64,000 nt of DNA from an uncultured Pseudomonas sp. GTDB taxonomy: Bacteria; Pseudomonadota; Gammaproteobacteria; Pseudomonadales; Pseudomonadaceae. This document shows, one piece after another, positions 1 through 7,556 of the stretch (its first letter is position 1; the number at the start of each line of letters is the position of its first letter). The stretch spans positions 103,789-167,788 of the forward strand of contig NZ_CAMPHI010000005.1 of the NCBI RefSeq assembly GCF_946885955.1. The letters run 5' to 3'. Both the position numbers and the translations under genes were made by a program. A model generated the notes under the pieces. It made no database searches. It was not told the origin of the DNA and saw only the letters and a list, made by a program, of their open reading frames with translations.

Positions 1-1
1 T

Positions 2-1288
2 ATCGCGCTGCCGATCGAATTGCCGAAAGAGTTCCATGGCGAAGAGAAAGACAAGCCGGCCGAGCTGGAGTGGGAAACGGTCAACCGCGCCAGTGCCCTG
101 TGGACCCGTCCGCGCACCGAGATCAAGGATGAGGAATATCAGGAGTTCTACAAGCACGTCGGCCATGACTTCGAAAACCCGCTGAGCTGGAGCCATAACA
201 AGGTCGAGGGCAAGCTGGAATACACCTCGCTGTTGTACGTGCCCGGCCGCGCGCCTTTCGATCTGTATCAGCGCGAAGCGCCGAAGGGCCTGAAGCTCTA
301 CGTGCAGCGCGTATTCATCATGGACCAGGCTGACGAGTTCCTGCCGTTGTACCTGCGCTTTATCAAAGGTGTGGTCGACTCCAACGACCTGTCGCTGAAC
401 GTCTCCCGCGAGATCCTGCAGAAAGATCCGGTGATCGACTCGATGAAGTCGGCGCTAACCAAGCGCGTATTGGACATGCTGGAAAAATTGGCGAAGAACG
501 AGCCGGAACAATACAAGGCGTTCTGGAAGAACTTCGGCCAGGTGCTCAAGGAAGGTCCGGCGGAAGACTTCGCCAACAAGGAGAAAATCGCCGGCCTGCT
601 GCGTTTCGCCTCGACCAACGGCGATGGGGACGAGCAAAGCGTTGGCTTGGCCGACTACATCGGGCGCATGAAAGAAGGCCAGGACAAGGTTTACTACCTG
701 ACGGGCGAATCCTATGCCCAGGTGAAGAATAGTCCGCACCTGGAGGTCTTCCGCAAGAAAGGCATCGAAGTGCTGCTGCTCACCGACCGCATCGACGAGT
801 GGCTGATGAGCTACCTCACCGAGTTCGACGGCAAGCACTTCGTCGATGTCGCCCGTGGCGATCTCGACCTTGGCAAGCTGGATTCGGAAGAGGACAAGAA
901 GGCCCAGGAAGAAGTGGCCAAGGCCAAAGAAGGCCTGGTCGAGCGTCTCAAGGGCGCATTGGGCGAGCAGGTCGCTGAAGTAAGGGTTTCCCACCGCCTG
1001 ACCGATTCGCCGGCAATTCTGGCGATCGGTGAGCAGGATCTCGGCATGCAGATGCGGCAGATCCTCGAAGCCAGCGGGCAGAAAGTGCCGGATTCGAAAC
1101 CGATCTTCGAATTCAACCCGGCCCATCCGCTGATCGAGAAGCTCGACGCCGAATCCGACGAAGACCGTTTCGCCGACCTCAGCCACATCCTTTTCGACCA
1201 GGCGGCCCTGGCAGCCGGCGACAACCTGAAAGACCCGGCGGCCTATGTGCAACGCCTGAATAAGTTGCTGGTCGAGCTTTCCGCCTGA
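2..1288 (+). CDS. htpG: HtpG (Hsp90) molecular chaperone, C-terminal two thirds
   Basis: ATP-dependent cytosolic Hsp90-type chaperone that helps fold and remodel client proteins. The window edge removes the N-terminal ATPase domain: 428 residues are present, against about 630 for the family, and the frame is open from base 2. The middle domain carries the family signature around [15 protein letters not shown], which includes the conserved arginine that contacts ATP. The C-terminal dimerisation domain follows ([11 protein letters not shown] region), and the protein ends naturally at a TGA. A strong terminator follows directly. The identification is secure, but the true start cannot be seen. 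Confidence 0.97.
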   Translation: MALPIELPKEFHGEEKDKPAELEWETVNRASALWTRPRTEIKDEEYQEFYKHVGHDFENPLSWSHNKVEGKLEYTSLLYVPGRAPFDLYQREAPKGLKLYVQRVFIMDQADEFLPLYLRFIKGVVDSNDLSLNVSREILQKDPVIDSMKSALTKRVLDMLEKLAKNEPEQYKAFWKNFGQVLKEGPAEDFANKEKIAGLLRFASTNGDGDEQSVGLADYIGRMKEGQDKVYYLTGESYAQVKNSPHLEVFRKKGIEVLLLTDRIDEWLMSYLTEFDGKHFVDVARGDLDLGKLDSEEDKKAQEEVAKAKEGLVERLKGALGEQVAEVRVSHRLTDSPAILAIGEQDLGMQMRQILEASGQKVPDSKPIFEFNPAHPLIEKLDAESDEDRFADLSHILFDQAALAAGDNLKDPAAYVQRLNKLLVELSA

Positions 1289-1306
1289 CATTTGCAGTAA
1301 AAAACT

Positions 1307-1330
1307 AAGCCCGCGAAAGCGGGCTTTTTT
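1307..1330 (+). terminator. Rho-independent terminator of htpG
   Basis: AAGCCCGC / GAAA / GCGGGCTT forms an 8-bp GC-rich stem with a GAAA tetraloop, followed by a T tract. It begins 18 bases after the htpG stop codon. Confidence 0.93.
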
Positions 1331-1403
1331 ATGGCTATGTACCAGTTATGTGTTGAGTCGTCCCGAACAGCTATATGGCATGGCGCATGGAGCGCGGTAA
1401 TAC

Positions 1404-1569
1404 GTAGGGTGGGTTAGGCGCGAGCCGGGATCAGGAAAGCCCCATCGACTCTCAACGCGCCGTAACCCACCATTGCGGTCTACCGACAAACCGCAATGGT
1501 GGGTTACGCGGCGCTCGAATTGCGTGGACCCCTCTATAACCAGCCCCTAGCGCCGCTAACCCACCCTAC
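1404..1569. repeat. Nested inverted-repeat element (GTAGGGTGGGTTAG ends)
   Basis: The outer arms are perfect 14-bp inverted repeats (GTAGGGTGGGTTAG at 1404-1417, its complement at 1556-1569). Inside is a perfect 18-bp hairpin, 1462-1479 against 1490-1507, containing TAACCCACC/GGTGGGTTA. The outer and inner arms share the GGTGGGTTA core, so the element is a palindrome within a palindrome. It fills most of the 381-base gap between htpG and the next gene, where no coding sequence is seen. It resembles non-autonomous MITE/REP-type sequences; no transposase is present here. Confidence 0.85.
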
Positions 1570-1669
1570 AAAAGCGGCTGCAACACGCTATCGGGACAGA
1601 GCCTTTTTTATGCATCGGGCAAAATCCGGGACTACTGTTGCAGGGCGATTCAATCAACAGGACAGGCCG

Positions 1670-2455
1670 ATGAAAAAATCCCTTATCCCCCTGACATTGG
1701 CCGGCTTGGTCGGCGTCGCCGAGGCCGCCGTCGTGGTCCAACCCGTTCCCTACGATATCGACGGCGAAGCCTTCGAGGGCATGTTGATCTACGACGATGC
1801 GGTGAAAACCCCGCGCCCGGGCTTACTCATGGTGCCCAACTGGCTCGGCGTTACCGAGGAATCGGCGAAAAAAGCCGTACACCTGGCCGGCGATACATAC
1901 GTGGTATTCATGGCCGATATGTATGGCAAGGCCGTGCGTCCGGCGAACCCCGACGAGGCCAAAGCCGCCGCGGGCAAGGTTCGCGGCGACCGCGCGCTGA
2001 TGCGCAAACGCGCGCAGGCGGCGGTCGAGGTGCTCAAGGCGCAAACTGCCGCGGTAGCCCTGGATACCGGCAAGCTCGGCGCCATCGGCTTTTGTTTCGG
2101 TGGCGGCACGGTGCTCGAACTGGCACGCTCGGGCGCCGATCTGAAAGGCTTCGTGTCCTTCCATGGCAACCTGGATACGCCGAATCCGGCGGATGCGAAA
2201 AACATCAAAGCCCCGATTCTGGTGCTGCATGGCGCCGATGATCCAACGGTTTCGCACGAGCAGCTCGACGGCTTCGTCGCCGAGATGAAGGCCGCGAAAA
2301 CCGACTGGCAACTGGTCAGTTATGGCGGTGCCGTGCACTCGTTCACCAACCCCGCAGCCAACGATCCGGGGCGCAATCAATACAATCCGCGGGTGTCGGT
2401 ACGGGCCTTCAAGGCAATGAACGACTTGTTCGCCGAGGTATTCGCCACCCCATAA
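1670..2455 (+). CDS. Exported dienelactone hydrolase family protein
   Basis: Alpha/beta hydrolase of the dienelactone hydrolase family, 261 residues. The first ~20 residues (MKKSLIPLTLAGLVGVAEA) form a signal peptide, so a periplasmic location is likely. The catalytic triad is visible: Cys142 in GFCFGGG, Asp190/191 in HGADDP, His223 in GGAVHSFTNP. A cysteine nucleophile in place of serine is typical of the family. The ATG at 1670 was chosen because it opens the signal peptide; the frame also extends upstream into the inverted-repeat element, which is not believable coding sequence. The substrate is unknown, since many paralogues have nothing to do with chloroaromatic degradation. Confidence 0.88.
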   Translation: MKKSLIPLTLAGLVGVAEAAVVVQPVPYDIDGEAFEGMLIYDDAVKTPRPGLLMVPNWLGVTEESAKKAVHLAGDTYVVFMADMYGKAVRPANPDEAKAAAGKVRGDRALMRKRAQAAVEVLKAQTAAVALDTGKLGAIGFCFGGGTVLELARSGADLKGFVSFHGNLDTPNPADAKNIKAPILVLHGADDPTVSHEQLDGFVAEMKAAKTDWQLVSYGGAVHSFTNPAANDPGRNQYNPRVSVRAFKAMNDLFAEVFATP

Positions 2456-2482
2456 GCAGGGGTGAGCATGCGGGGAGGCCGC

Positions 2483-3364
2483 TCAGGCCTTCTTGCTAGG
2501 TCGCAATGCTGGCAGCTCGATACGCGCGCTTTCGCCCGCTACGCTCGGCCAGTCGCCCGCGGCCCAGCGTCGGCGCGCCTGATCGATCAGCGTCTGATCG
2601 CTGGCGACGAAATTCCAGTTGATCCGCCGCGGTCCGATGGGCTCGCCGGCGAGCATGACCAGATGGCTTTGGGTGCAGGCGCTCAGTGTTGGCGTCCGCC
2701 CTTCCGGGATGACAAGCAAACCCCTCAGCGGCAACGCCTGTTCGTCCAGCGAGGCCTCGCCTTCGATCAGGTAGAGCGCTCGCTCGCGGTACTCCATCGG
2801 TATCTGCAAGGTGGCGCCAGCGGCCAGCTGCAATTCGGCATACAGCGTTGGCGAACGAACCGTTACCGGCGATTGCAGACAAAATCCGCTGCCGGCGATC
2901 AGGCGGATATCCACGCCCATGGCGGAACTGCGCGGCAGGCTGGCGGCGGGGTAGTGCGCGTAGCTCGGTTCGATCTGTTCGTCTACCGTCGGCAACGCCA
3001 GCCAGACCTGCAAGCCATGCAGCGTCGACCCGCTGTCGAACAAGGCCTGCGGCGTGCGCTCGACATGTGCCACGGCTTTTCCCGCGGTCATCCAGCTGAC
3101 GTCCCCGGGGCCGACCAACTGATCGGAGCCCAGACTGTCCTTGTGCTGCAGCTGTCCCGCGAACAGGTAGGTGAGGGTCGAGAGGCCGATGTGCGGGTGC
3201 TGGTCGATGTTCATGCCACTGCCGGCCGGGTAGGACTTTTCCAGCATATGGTCGAAGAACACGAAAGGGCCGACGCTACGGCATTGCGCCGAGGGCAACG
3301 GGCGCAGGATCGGCTGGCCGGCTATGTCTTCCTGGCGCGGCCGCACCAGCAGGAAATCGCTCAT
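2483..3364 (-). CDS. Pirin family protein
   Basis: Double-stranded beta-helix cupin protein of the pirin family, 293 residues (bacterial members are usually 230-300). The N-terminal cupin has the metal-binding pattern HPHIGLSTLTYLF followed by HVER, giving the His-x-His and His-x-Glu iron ligands. A second, degenerate cupin follows. Its ATG overlaps the stop of the upstream OsmC-like gene by four bases (ATGA), so the two are co-translated. Some bacterial pirins act as quercetin dioxygenases or as redox-sensing regulators; the sequence does not say which applies. The partner gene suggests an oxidative or electrophile stress role (inference). Confidence 0.88.
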   Translation of the reverse strand: MSDFLLVRPRQEDIAGQPILRPLPSAQCRSVGPFVFFDHMLEKSYPAGSGMNIDQHPHIGLSTLTYLFAGQLQHKDSLGSDQLVGPGDVSWMTAGKAVAHVERTPQALFDSGSTLHGLQVWLALPTVDEQIEPSYAHYPAASLPRSSAMGVDIRLIAGSGFCLQSPVTVRSPTLYAELQLAAGATLQIPMEYRERALYLIEGEASLDEQALPLRGLLVIPEGRTPTLSACTQSHLVMLAGEPIGPRRINWNFVASDQTLIDQARRRWAAGDWPSVAGESARIELPALRPSKKA

Positions 3365-3762
3365 TGCTGGTTACCGCTGAGGTGGGTACTGATCTGTACT
3401 TCACTGCTGGTCATCAGCTTGTGCACAGGGCACTTGTCGGCGATGCGCAGCAGTTGCTGGCGTTGGCCTTCATCCAGGTCGCCATGCAGGGTCAATTCAA
3501 CTGCCAGGCGATAGACCCCTTGGCGCTCCTCGCCGTCGTCGCGCTTGATCGCGACATCCACGCCGGTCAGCGGCAGGCCCTTCTGCTTCGCGTAGAGCGC
3601 CAGCGTCAGCGCTTTGCAGGCCCCCAGCGAGGCATCGAAAAGATCATGTGGCTGTGGCGCCGCGCCTTCGCCGCCGAGCTCCACGGAAAGGTCGCTATGC
3701 AGCGTGTGCGGACCTATGGTGATGCGCTGCAACAAGGCCTTTTCGTTGCTGATATTGATCAT
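3361..3762 (-). CDS. OsmC/Ohr family peroxidase-like protein
   Basis: Small OsmC-fold protein of 133 residues. Two cysteines sit in the positions of the peroxidatic and resolving residues: one in SLGACKALTLALYAKQKG, one in IADKCPVHK. This is the YhfA-like branch rather than classical Ohr. The ATG at 3762 is preceded by AGGAG and begins MINISNEK; an upstream in-frame extension of 44 residues has no homologous character. Family members reduce organic hydroperoxides in the cytosol. First gene of a two-gene operon with pirin. Confidence 0.85.
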   Translation of the reverse strand: MINISNEKALLQRITIGPHTLHSDLSVELGGEGAAPQPHDLFDASLGACKALTLALYAKQKGLPLTGVDVAIKRDDGEERQGVYRLAVELTLHGDLDEGQRQQLLRIADKCPVHKLMTSSEVQISTHLSGNQQ

Positions 3763-3860
3763 CTGGTTCTCCTTGGACGAGCCTGTTCGCGAAAGCGTTT
3801 TATGTTCGCACGAAACCGCGACCAGGAGCCGCGGTGGCGCCGGCTGCTGAACTTGGTCGG

Positions 3861-3887
3861 AGTCTAGTGAGTCTAGTGAGTCTATTG
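3861..3887. repeat. Three tandem 9-bp repeats (AGTCTAGTG)
   Basis: AGTCTAGTG occurs at 3861-3869 and 3870-3878, followed by the variant AGTCTATTG at 3879-3887. It lies about 100 bases upstream of the OsmC-like start (minus) and 85 bases upstream of the amidohydrolase start (plus), in their shared divergent promoter region. Confidence 0.8.
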
Positions 3888-3971
3888 GGTCCATGTCTTC
3901 ATGAGGTTGTCGGGTTGAAGGGATTGAACTGGGGGCTGGCCATATCGGCGGCGTTGTTCAGTGGCTGGCTG

Positions 3972-4937
3972 ATGGCGCGCGACTACCGCTTCAGCGACGC
4001 GCATGTGCATTACGTCGATTTCTTCCAGGAGAGTGCCGGCATGGACCAGCTGCTCGAACAGATGGCTGCGGCGGGTATCGAACATGTCATGCTGACCGGC
4101 ATTCCGGTGGCGAAGACTTGGGATGAAAGTGAGCCCAAGCGCCCGCGCTACTATGCCGGGGACGATGCCAATGCCTATTGGTATAGCGCCACCGACGTGC
4201 TGGTCGCCGAGGCCTACAAGCGTGTGCCGGCCGATCAGCGTCGGCATCTGCATCCGTTTCTCTCGGGGTTCAACCCGAACGATAAAAATGCCGACGCCCA
4301 TGTGCGCCGCATGCTCGAGCTCGATCCCGGTCTATGGCAGGGAATCGGCGAAATATTCACCCGGCATGACGACCTCACGGCACTCATTCACGGCGAGGCG
4401 CCGCGCGCGAACAACGAAGCGCTGGCACGGGTTTATCACCTGGCCGCCGAATACGACCTACCGGTGATGCTGCACTCCAACATCACCTCCAAGCGCGAAC
4501 GCAATCCGCTGTATCTGGCGGAGATGGAGGAGCCGCTGCGCAACCACCCGCATGTGCGTTTTATCTGGGCCCATGCCGGCACCAGCATGGAAATCCACCG
4601 CCATCAGCGCAAGCTGGATTTTCTCTTGCCGATCCTCGAGCGCCTGCTCGAGCAGTATCCCAATCTATTCATCGATCTTTCCTGGACGGTGCTCAGGCCC
4701 TATCTCCTCGATCGCGACGGCCGGCCCGACCCTGCCTGGGTGAAATTGGTCACTGAGTATCCGACGCGATTCATGCTCGGCTCGGACGTGGTCGGCCAAT
4801 TCGACAGCCTGGGCGAATATATGCATGGCTTCGAGCCGTTTCTCGACGCGCTGCCGGAAGCGGTTGCCCGCCAGGTGGCACGCGATAACTTCCTGGCGAT
4901 ATTGCCGCGCACAGTACGGCCAGAGCCCTCGCAGTAG
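3972..4937 (+). CDS. Amidohydrolase-2 family metal-dependent hydrolase
   Basis: TIM-barrel hydrolase of the amidohydrolase superfamily (321 residues from this start). The metal-binding His-x-His is in FSDAHVHYVDF near the N terminus. Further conserved positions are MLHSNI (second histidine region), IWAHAGTS and the late aspartate in FMLGSDVVGQF. No signal peptide is needed with this start. The start is uncertain: the reading frame continues upstream, and a TTG-initiated form would add the hydrophobic run LNWGLAISAALFSGWL, which could be a membrane anchor. No substrate can be assigned. It is transcribed toward the Pho-box-controlled DUF3859 gene but probably not co-regulated with it, because that gene has its own promoter. 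Confidence 0.82.
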   Translation: MARDYRFSDAHVHYVDFFQESAGMDQLLEQMAAAGIEHVMLTGIPVAKTWDESEPKRPRYYAGDDANAYWYSATDVLVAEAYKRVPADQRRHLHPFLSGFNPNDKNADAHVRRMLELDPGLWQGIGEIFTRHDDLTALIHGEAPRANNEALARVYHLAAEYDLPVMLHSNITSKRERNPLYLAEMEEPLRNHPHVRFIWAHAGTSMEIHRHQRKLDFLLPILERLLEQYPNLFIDLSWTVLRPYLLDRDGRPDPAWVKLVTEYPTRFMLGSDVVGQFDSLGEYMHGFEPFLDALPEAVARQVARDNFLAILPRTVRPEPSQ

Positions 4938-4939
4938 CG

Positions 4940-4968
4940 CTGTCATCGCCCTGTCATGCGCATGTCAT
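4940..4968 (+). promoter_or_regulatory. Pho box with three CTGTCAT-type repeats
   Basis: CTGTCAT (4940-4946), CTGTCAT (4951-4957) and ATGTCAT (4962-4968) are spaced by exactly 4 bases, giving an 11-bp period. This matches the PhoB-binding Pho box (7-bp direct repeats separated by 4 bp). It ends 32 bases before the DUF3859 start codon, the expected place for an activator site replacing a -35 box. The sites are seen; PhoB control is inferred. Confidence 0.75.
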
Positions 4969-5000
4969 AGGCTGCCGCGATCCAAACCGAGGAGCGCTAC

Positions 5001-5465
5001 ATGCAATACATTCGTTTCAGCACAGTTGCCGCATTGCTCTCGATCAGTGCTCTGGCTCAGGCTGATGTGCATATCGAGGGGCCTGTGGAATATGGCGTCT
5101 TCGTCAGCGACTATCAGGGTTTTCAGGAAGGCGAGCGGGTGCTCAGCCAGCGTAGTCAGCGAATCGAACGCGGTGACAGGGTGCCGGCCAAACTTGGCAC
5201 CAAGTTCGGCATGCGCTATCGCCTCGCCGGGAAGACCGCGGACGACTCGCCCCTGACGCTGCTCTACCTCACCCCGGGCGTGGTGACGCCCGATGGCCAA
5301 CGGCATGACAAGTTCGTCGTGGTGCAGAAGCTGGTGCCCGAGGCGACCGAGGATGTGATGGCATTCGAGTTCACCGAGCGGCATGAAATAGTGCCCGGAG
5401 AATGGCGTTTCATGCTGTTTCAGAACGACCGCAAATTGGCTGAGCAGAGTTTTCAGGTGCGCTAA
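5001..5465 (+). CDS. Exported DUF3859 protein
   Basis: 154-residue protein with an N-terminal signal peptide (MQYIRFSTVAALLSISALAQA), so probably periplasmic. The rest fits DUF3859, a beta-rich family of unknown function common in Pseudomonas (features such as GTKFGMRYRLAG and PGEWRFMLFQND). GAGGAG lies nine bases before the ATG. A three-repeat Pho box stands immediately upstream, so the protein is probably made under phosphate starvation (inference). No enzymatic motif is visible. Confidence 0.8.
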   Translation: MQYIRFSTVAALLSISALAQADVHIEGPVEYGVFVSDYQGFQEGERVLSQRSQRIERGDRVPAKLGTKFGMRYRLAGKTADDSPLTLLYLTPGVVTPDGQRHDKFVVVQKLVPEATEDVMAFEFTERHEIVPGEWRFMLFQNDRKLAEQSFQVR

Positions 5466-5533
5466 CAGGCCGTTGAAAAACTACCTGCGTTGGCATACTG
5501 CGTTAGCTGGCGCTGTGCAGAAATGCAAAAACG
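5466..5533. repeat. Partial copy of the GCAGGC-GTTGAAAAA palindromic element
   Basis: The stretch beginning CAGGCCGTTGAAAAACTACC matches the left half of the complete element at 26105-26250, including CTACCTGCGTTGGC and ACTGCGTTA, then ends in AAAAACGGC. The right half is missing. It directly abuts the DUF3859 stop codon and the fabB terminator. Confidence 0.75.
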
Positions 5534-5550
5534 GCACCCTGGGGTGCCGT
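5526..5550 (-). terminator. Rho-independent terminator of fabAB
   Basis: Read on the minus strand, ACGGCACCCC/AGGGTGCCGT forms a stem followed by TTTTTGC, 21 bases beyond the fabB stop. It may also slow plus-strand transcripts from the DUF3859 gene, although the T tract on that side is interrupted. Confidence 0.85.
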
Positions 5551-5571
5551 TCTTGTATTACCCGTAGGACG

Positions 5572-6792
5572 TTACTGAGCGGTCCAGCGCTTCAGTACCA
5601 GGGTGGCGTTGGTGCCACCGAAGCCGAAGCTGTTGCTCATTACGGTATCGAGCTTGGCGTTTTCAACGGTGCTCCGTTGAATCGGCAGGTCGGCCATTTC
5701 CGGGTCGATTTCATCGATATTGACCGAGCCGGCGATGAAATTGCCTTCCATCATCAGCATGCAGTAGATCGCTTCCTGCACGCCGGCGGCGCCCAGGGAG
5801 TGACCGGAAAGGCTCTTGGTCGAGCTGATGGCCGGCGCCTTGTCGCCGAACACTTCACGTACCGCGCGGCCTTCCGCCACGTCGCCGACCGGGGTCGAGG
5901 TGCCATGGGTGTTCAGGTAGTCGATCGGCGTATCGACGGTGGCCAGGGCCTGCTGCATGCAGCGTACTGCGCCTTCGCCGCTCGGTGCGACCATGTCGTA
6001 GCCGTCGGACGTCGCGCCGTAGCCAACTACTTCGGCGTAGATCTTGGCGCCACGCTTGAGGGCGTGTTCCAGCTCTTCGACCACCACCATGCCACCGCCG
6101 CCGGCGATGACGAAACCGTCACGCTTGGCGTCGTAGGCGCGCGAAGCTTTTTCCGGGGTTTCGTTGTACTGGGTGGAGAGGGCGCCCATGGCGTCGAACA
6201 GGAAGCTCTGGCTCCAGTGTTCTTCTTCGCCGCCGCCGGCGAATACCATGTCCTGCTTGCCCATCTGGATCTGTTCCATGGCGCTGCCGATGCAGTGGGC
6301 GCTGGTGGCGCAAGCCGAGGAGATCGAGTAGTTGACCCCCTTGATCTTGAACGGCGTGGCCAGGCAGGCCGACACGGTGCTGCCCATGGTGCGGGGTACG
6401 CGATAGGGACCGACGCGTTTGACACCTTTCTCGCGCAGGATGTCCATGGCTTCCATCTGGTTGAAGGTGGAAGCACCGCCGGAACCGGCGATCAGGCCGA
6501 CCCGCGGATTGGAAACCTGTTCGGCGCTGAGGCCGGCGTCCTTGATCGCCTGTTCCATGGACAGATAAGCGAATGCGGCGGCATCGCCCATAAAGCGATA
6601 GACCTTGCGATCGATCAGCTCTTCCAGATTGAGATCGACGGAGCCGGAAACTTGGCTACGCAGGCCCATTTCGGCATATTCCGGGTTGAAACGGATACCG
6701 GGACGGCCAGCGCGAAGGCTCGCGGAGACGGTTTCTTTGTCATTGCCCAGGCAAGAAACGATACCCAGGCCGGTAATCACGACACGGCGCAT
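5572..6792 (-). CDS. fabB: 3-oxoacyl-ACP synthase I (KAS I)
   Basis: Condensing enzyme of type II fatty acid synthesis, elongating acyl-ACP with malonyl-ACP; essential for elongating the unsaturated intermediate made by FabA. 406 residues, the usual length. The Cys-His-His active site is visible: Cys161 in [12 protein letters not shown], His295 in [10 protein letters not shown], His330 in [11 protein letters not shown], with Lys325 nearby. It follows fabA by 12 bases on the same strand, the classical fabA-fabB operon, and a terminator follows. Confidence 0.97.
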   Translation of the reverse strand: MRRVVITGLGIVSCLGNDKETVSASLRAGRPGIRFNPEYAEMGLRSQVSGSVDLNLEELIDRKVYRFMGDAAAFAYLSMEQAIKDAGLSAEQVSNPRVGLIAGSGGASTFNQMEAMDILREKGVKRVGPYRVPRTMGSTVSACLATPFKIKGVNYSISSACATSAHCIGSAMEQIQMGKQDMVFAGGGEEEHWSQSFLFDAMGALSTQYNETPEKASRAYDAKRDGFVIAGGGGMVVVEELEHALKRGAKIYAEVVGYGATSDGYDMVAPSGEGAVRCMQQALATVDTPIDYLNTHGTSTPVGDVAEGRAVREVFGDKAPAISSTKSLSGHSLGAAGVQEAIYCMLMMEGNFIAGSVNIDEIDPEMADLPIQRSTVENAKLDTVMSNSFGFGGTNATLVLKRWTAQ

Positions 6793-6804
6793 GCGGAGAA
6801 TCCT

Positions 6805-7320
6805 TTAGAAGCTATCGGTGGAAGTGAACAGGCCGACGCGCAAGCCTTCGGCACTGTAGATCTCGCGACCGTCAACGCTCACGGTGCCATCGGCGATGGC
6901 CAGGATCAGCGAGCGGGTGATGGTGCGTTTGATCTGAATGTTATAGGTGACCTTCTTGGCGGTCGGCAGGACCTGGCCGAAGAACTTCACTTCGCCCGAG
7001 CCAAGTGCACGTCCACGGCCGGGGTTGCCCTGCCAGCCGAGGAAAAAGCCCACCAGCTGCCACATGGCATCGAGGCCCAGGCAGCCGGGCATAACCGGGT
7101 CGCCTTCGAAGTGGCAACCGAAGAACCACAGGTCCGGGTTGATATCGAGCTCAGCGACGATTTCGCCTTTGCCGTACTTGCCGCCGGTGTCGCTGATATG
7201 GGTGATCCGATCGATCATCAGCATGTTCGGTGCGGGCAGTTGCGCATTCCCTGGACCGAACAGTTCGCCGCGGCTGCAGCGCAACAGGTCTTCCTGGGTG
7301 AAGGCGTTTTGTTTGGTCAT
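6805..7320 (-). CDS. fabA: 3-hydroxydecanoyl-ACP dehydratase/isomerase
   Basis: Hotdog-fold enzyme that dehydrates 3-hydroxydecanoyl-ACP and isomerises trans-2- to cis-3-decenoyl-ACP, the branch point for anaerobic unsaturated fatty acid synthesis. 171 residues. The active-site helix carries His70 ([15 protein letters not shown]) and Asp84 ([11 protein letters not shown]), the numbering of the E. coli enzyme. GAGGAG precedes the ATG. First gene of the fabAB operon; the 236-base upstream region must hold its promoter, but I could not define a convincing operator there. Confidence 0.97.
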   Translation of the reverse strand: MTKQNAFTQEDLLRCSRGELFGPGNAQLPAPNMLMIDRITHISDTGGKYGKGEIVAELDINPDLWFFGCHFEGDPVMPGCLGLDAMWQLVGFFLGWQGNPGRGRALGSGEVKFFGQVLPTAKKVTYNIQIKRTITRSLILAIADGTVSVDGREIYSAEGLRVGLFTSTDSF

Positions 7321-7556
7321 GCGAGCTCCTCAATAATCCCCACCCGCCGTGGCTGGGTTAATCGTCCTGGCCGGCAGCGCATCGTGGTGCCTGCCAGCAG
7401 CCTAGTCATAGACTGTTGCGTTGTAATGAAAGTCACAGCGTACCGGACACAGTTGTACACCGGGGTGCCGCCCATTGTCACATCCACCGGCCTGGCCGAT
7501 CGCACAGGTTATCCGCGGAGCCCATTGCCAAGCTGGTGTCAGCAGCTTGCAGCAGA

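Noticed and set aside
7321..7556. Search for a DesT/FabR-type operator upstream of fabA
   Set aside because: GTGTACAACTGTGTCC looked promising but its halves do not form an inverted repeat, so no operator is claimed.
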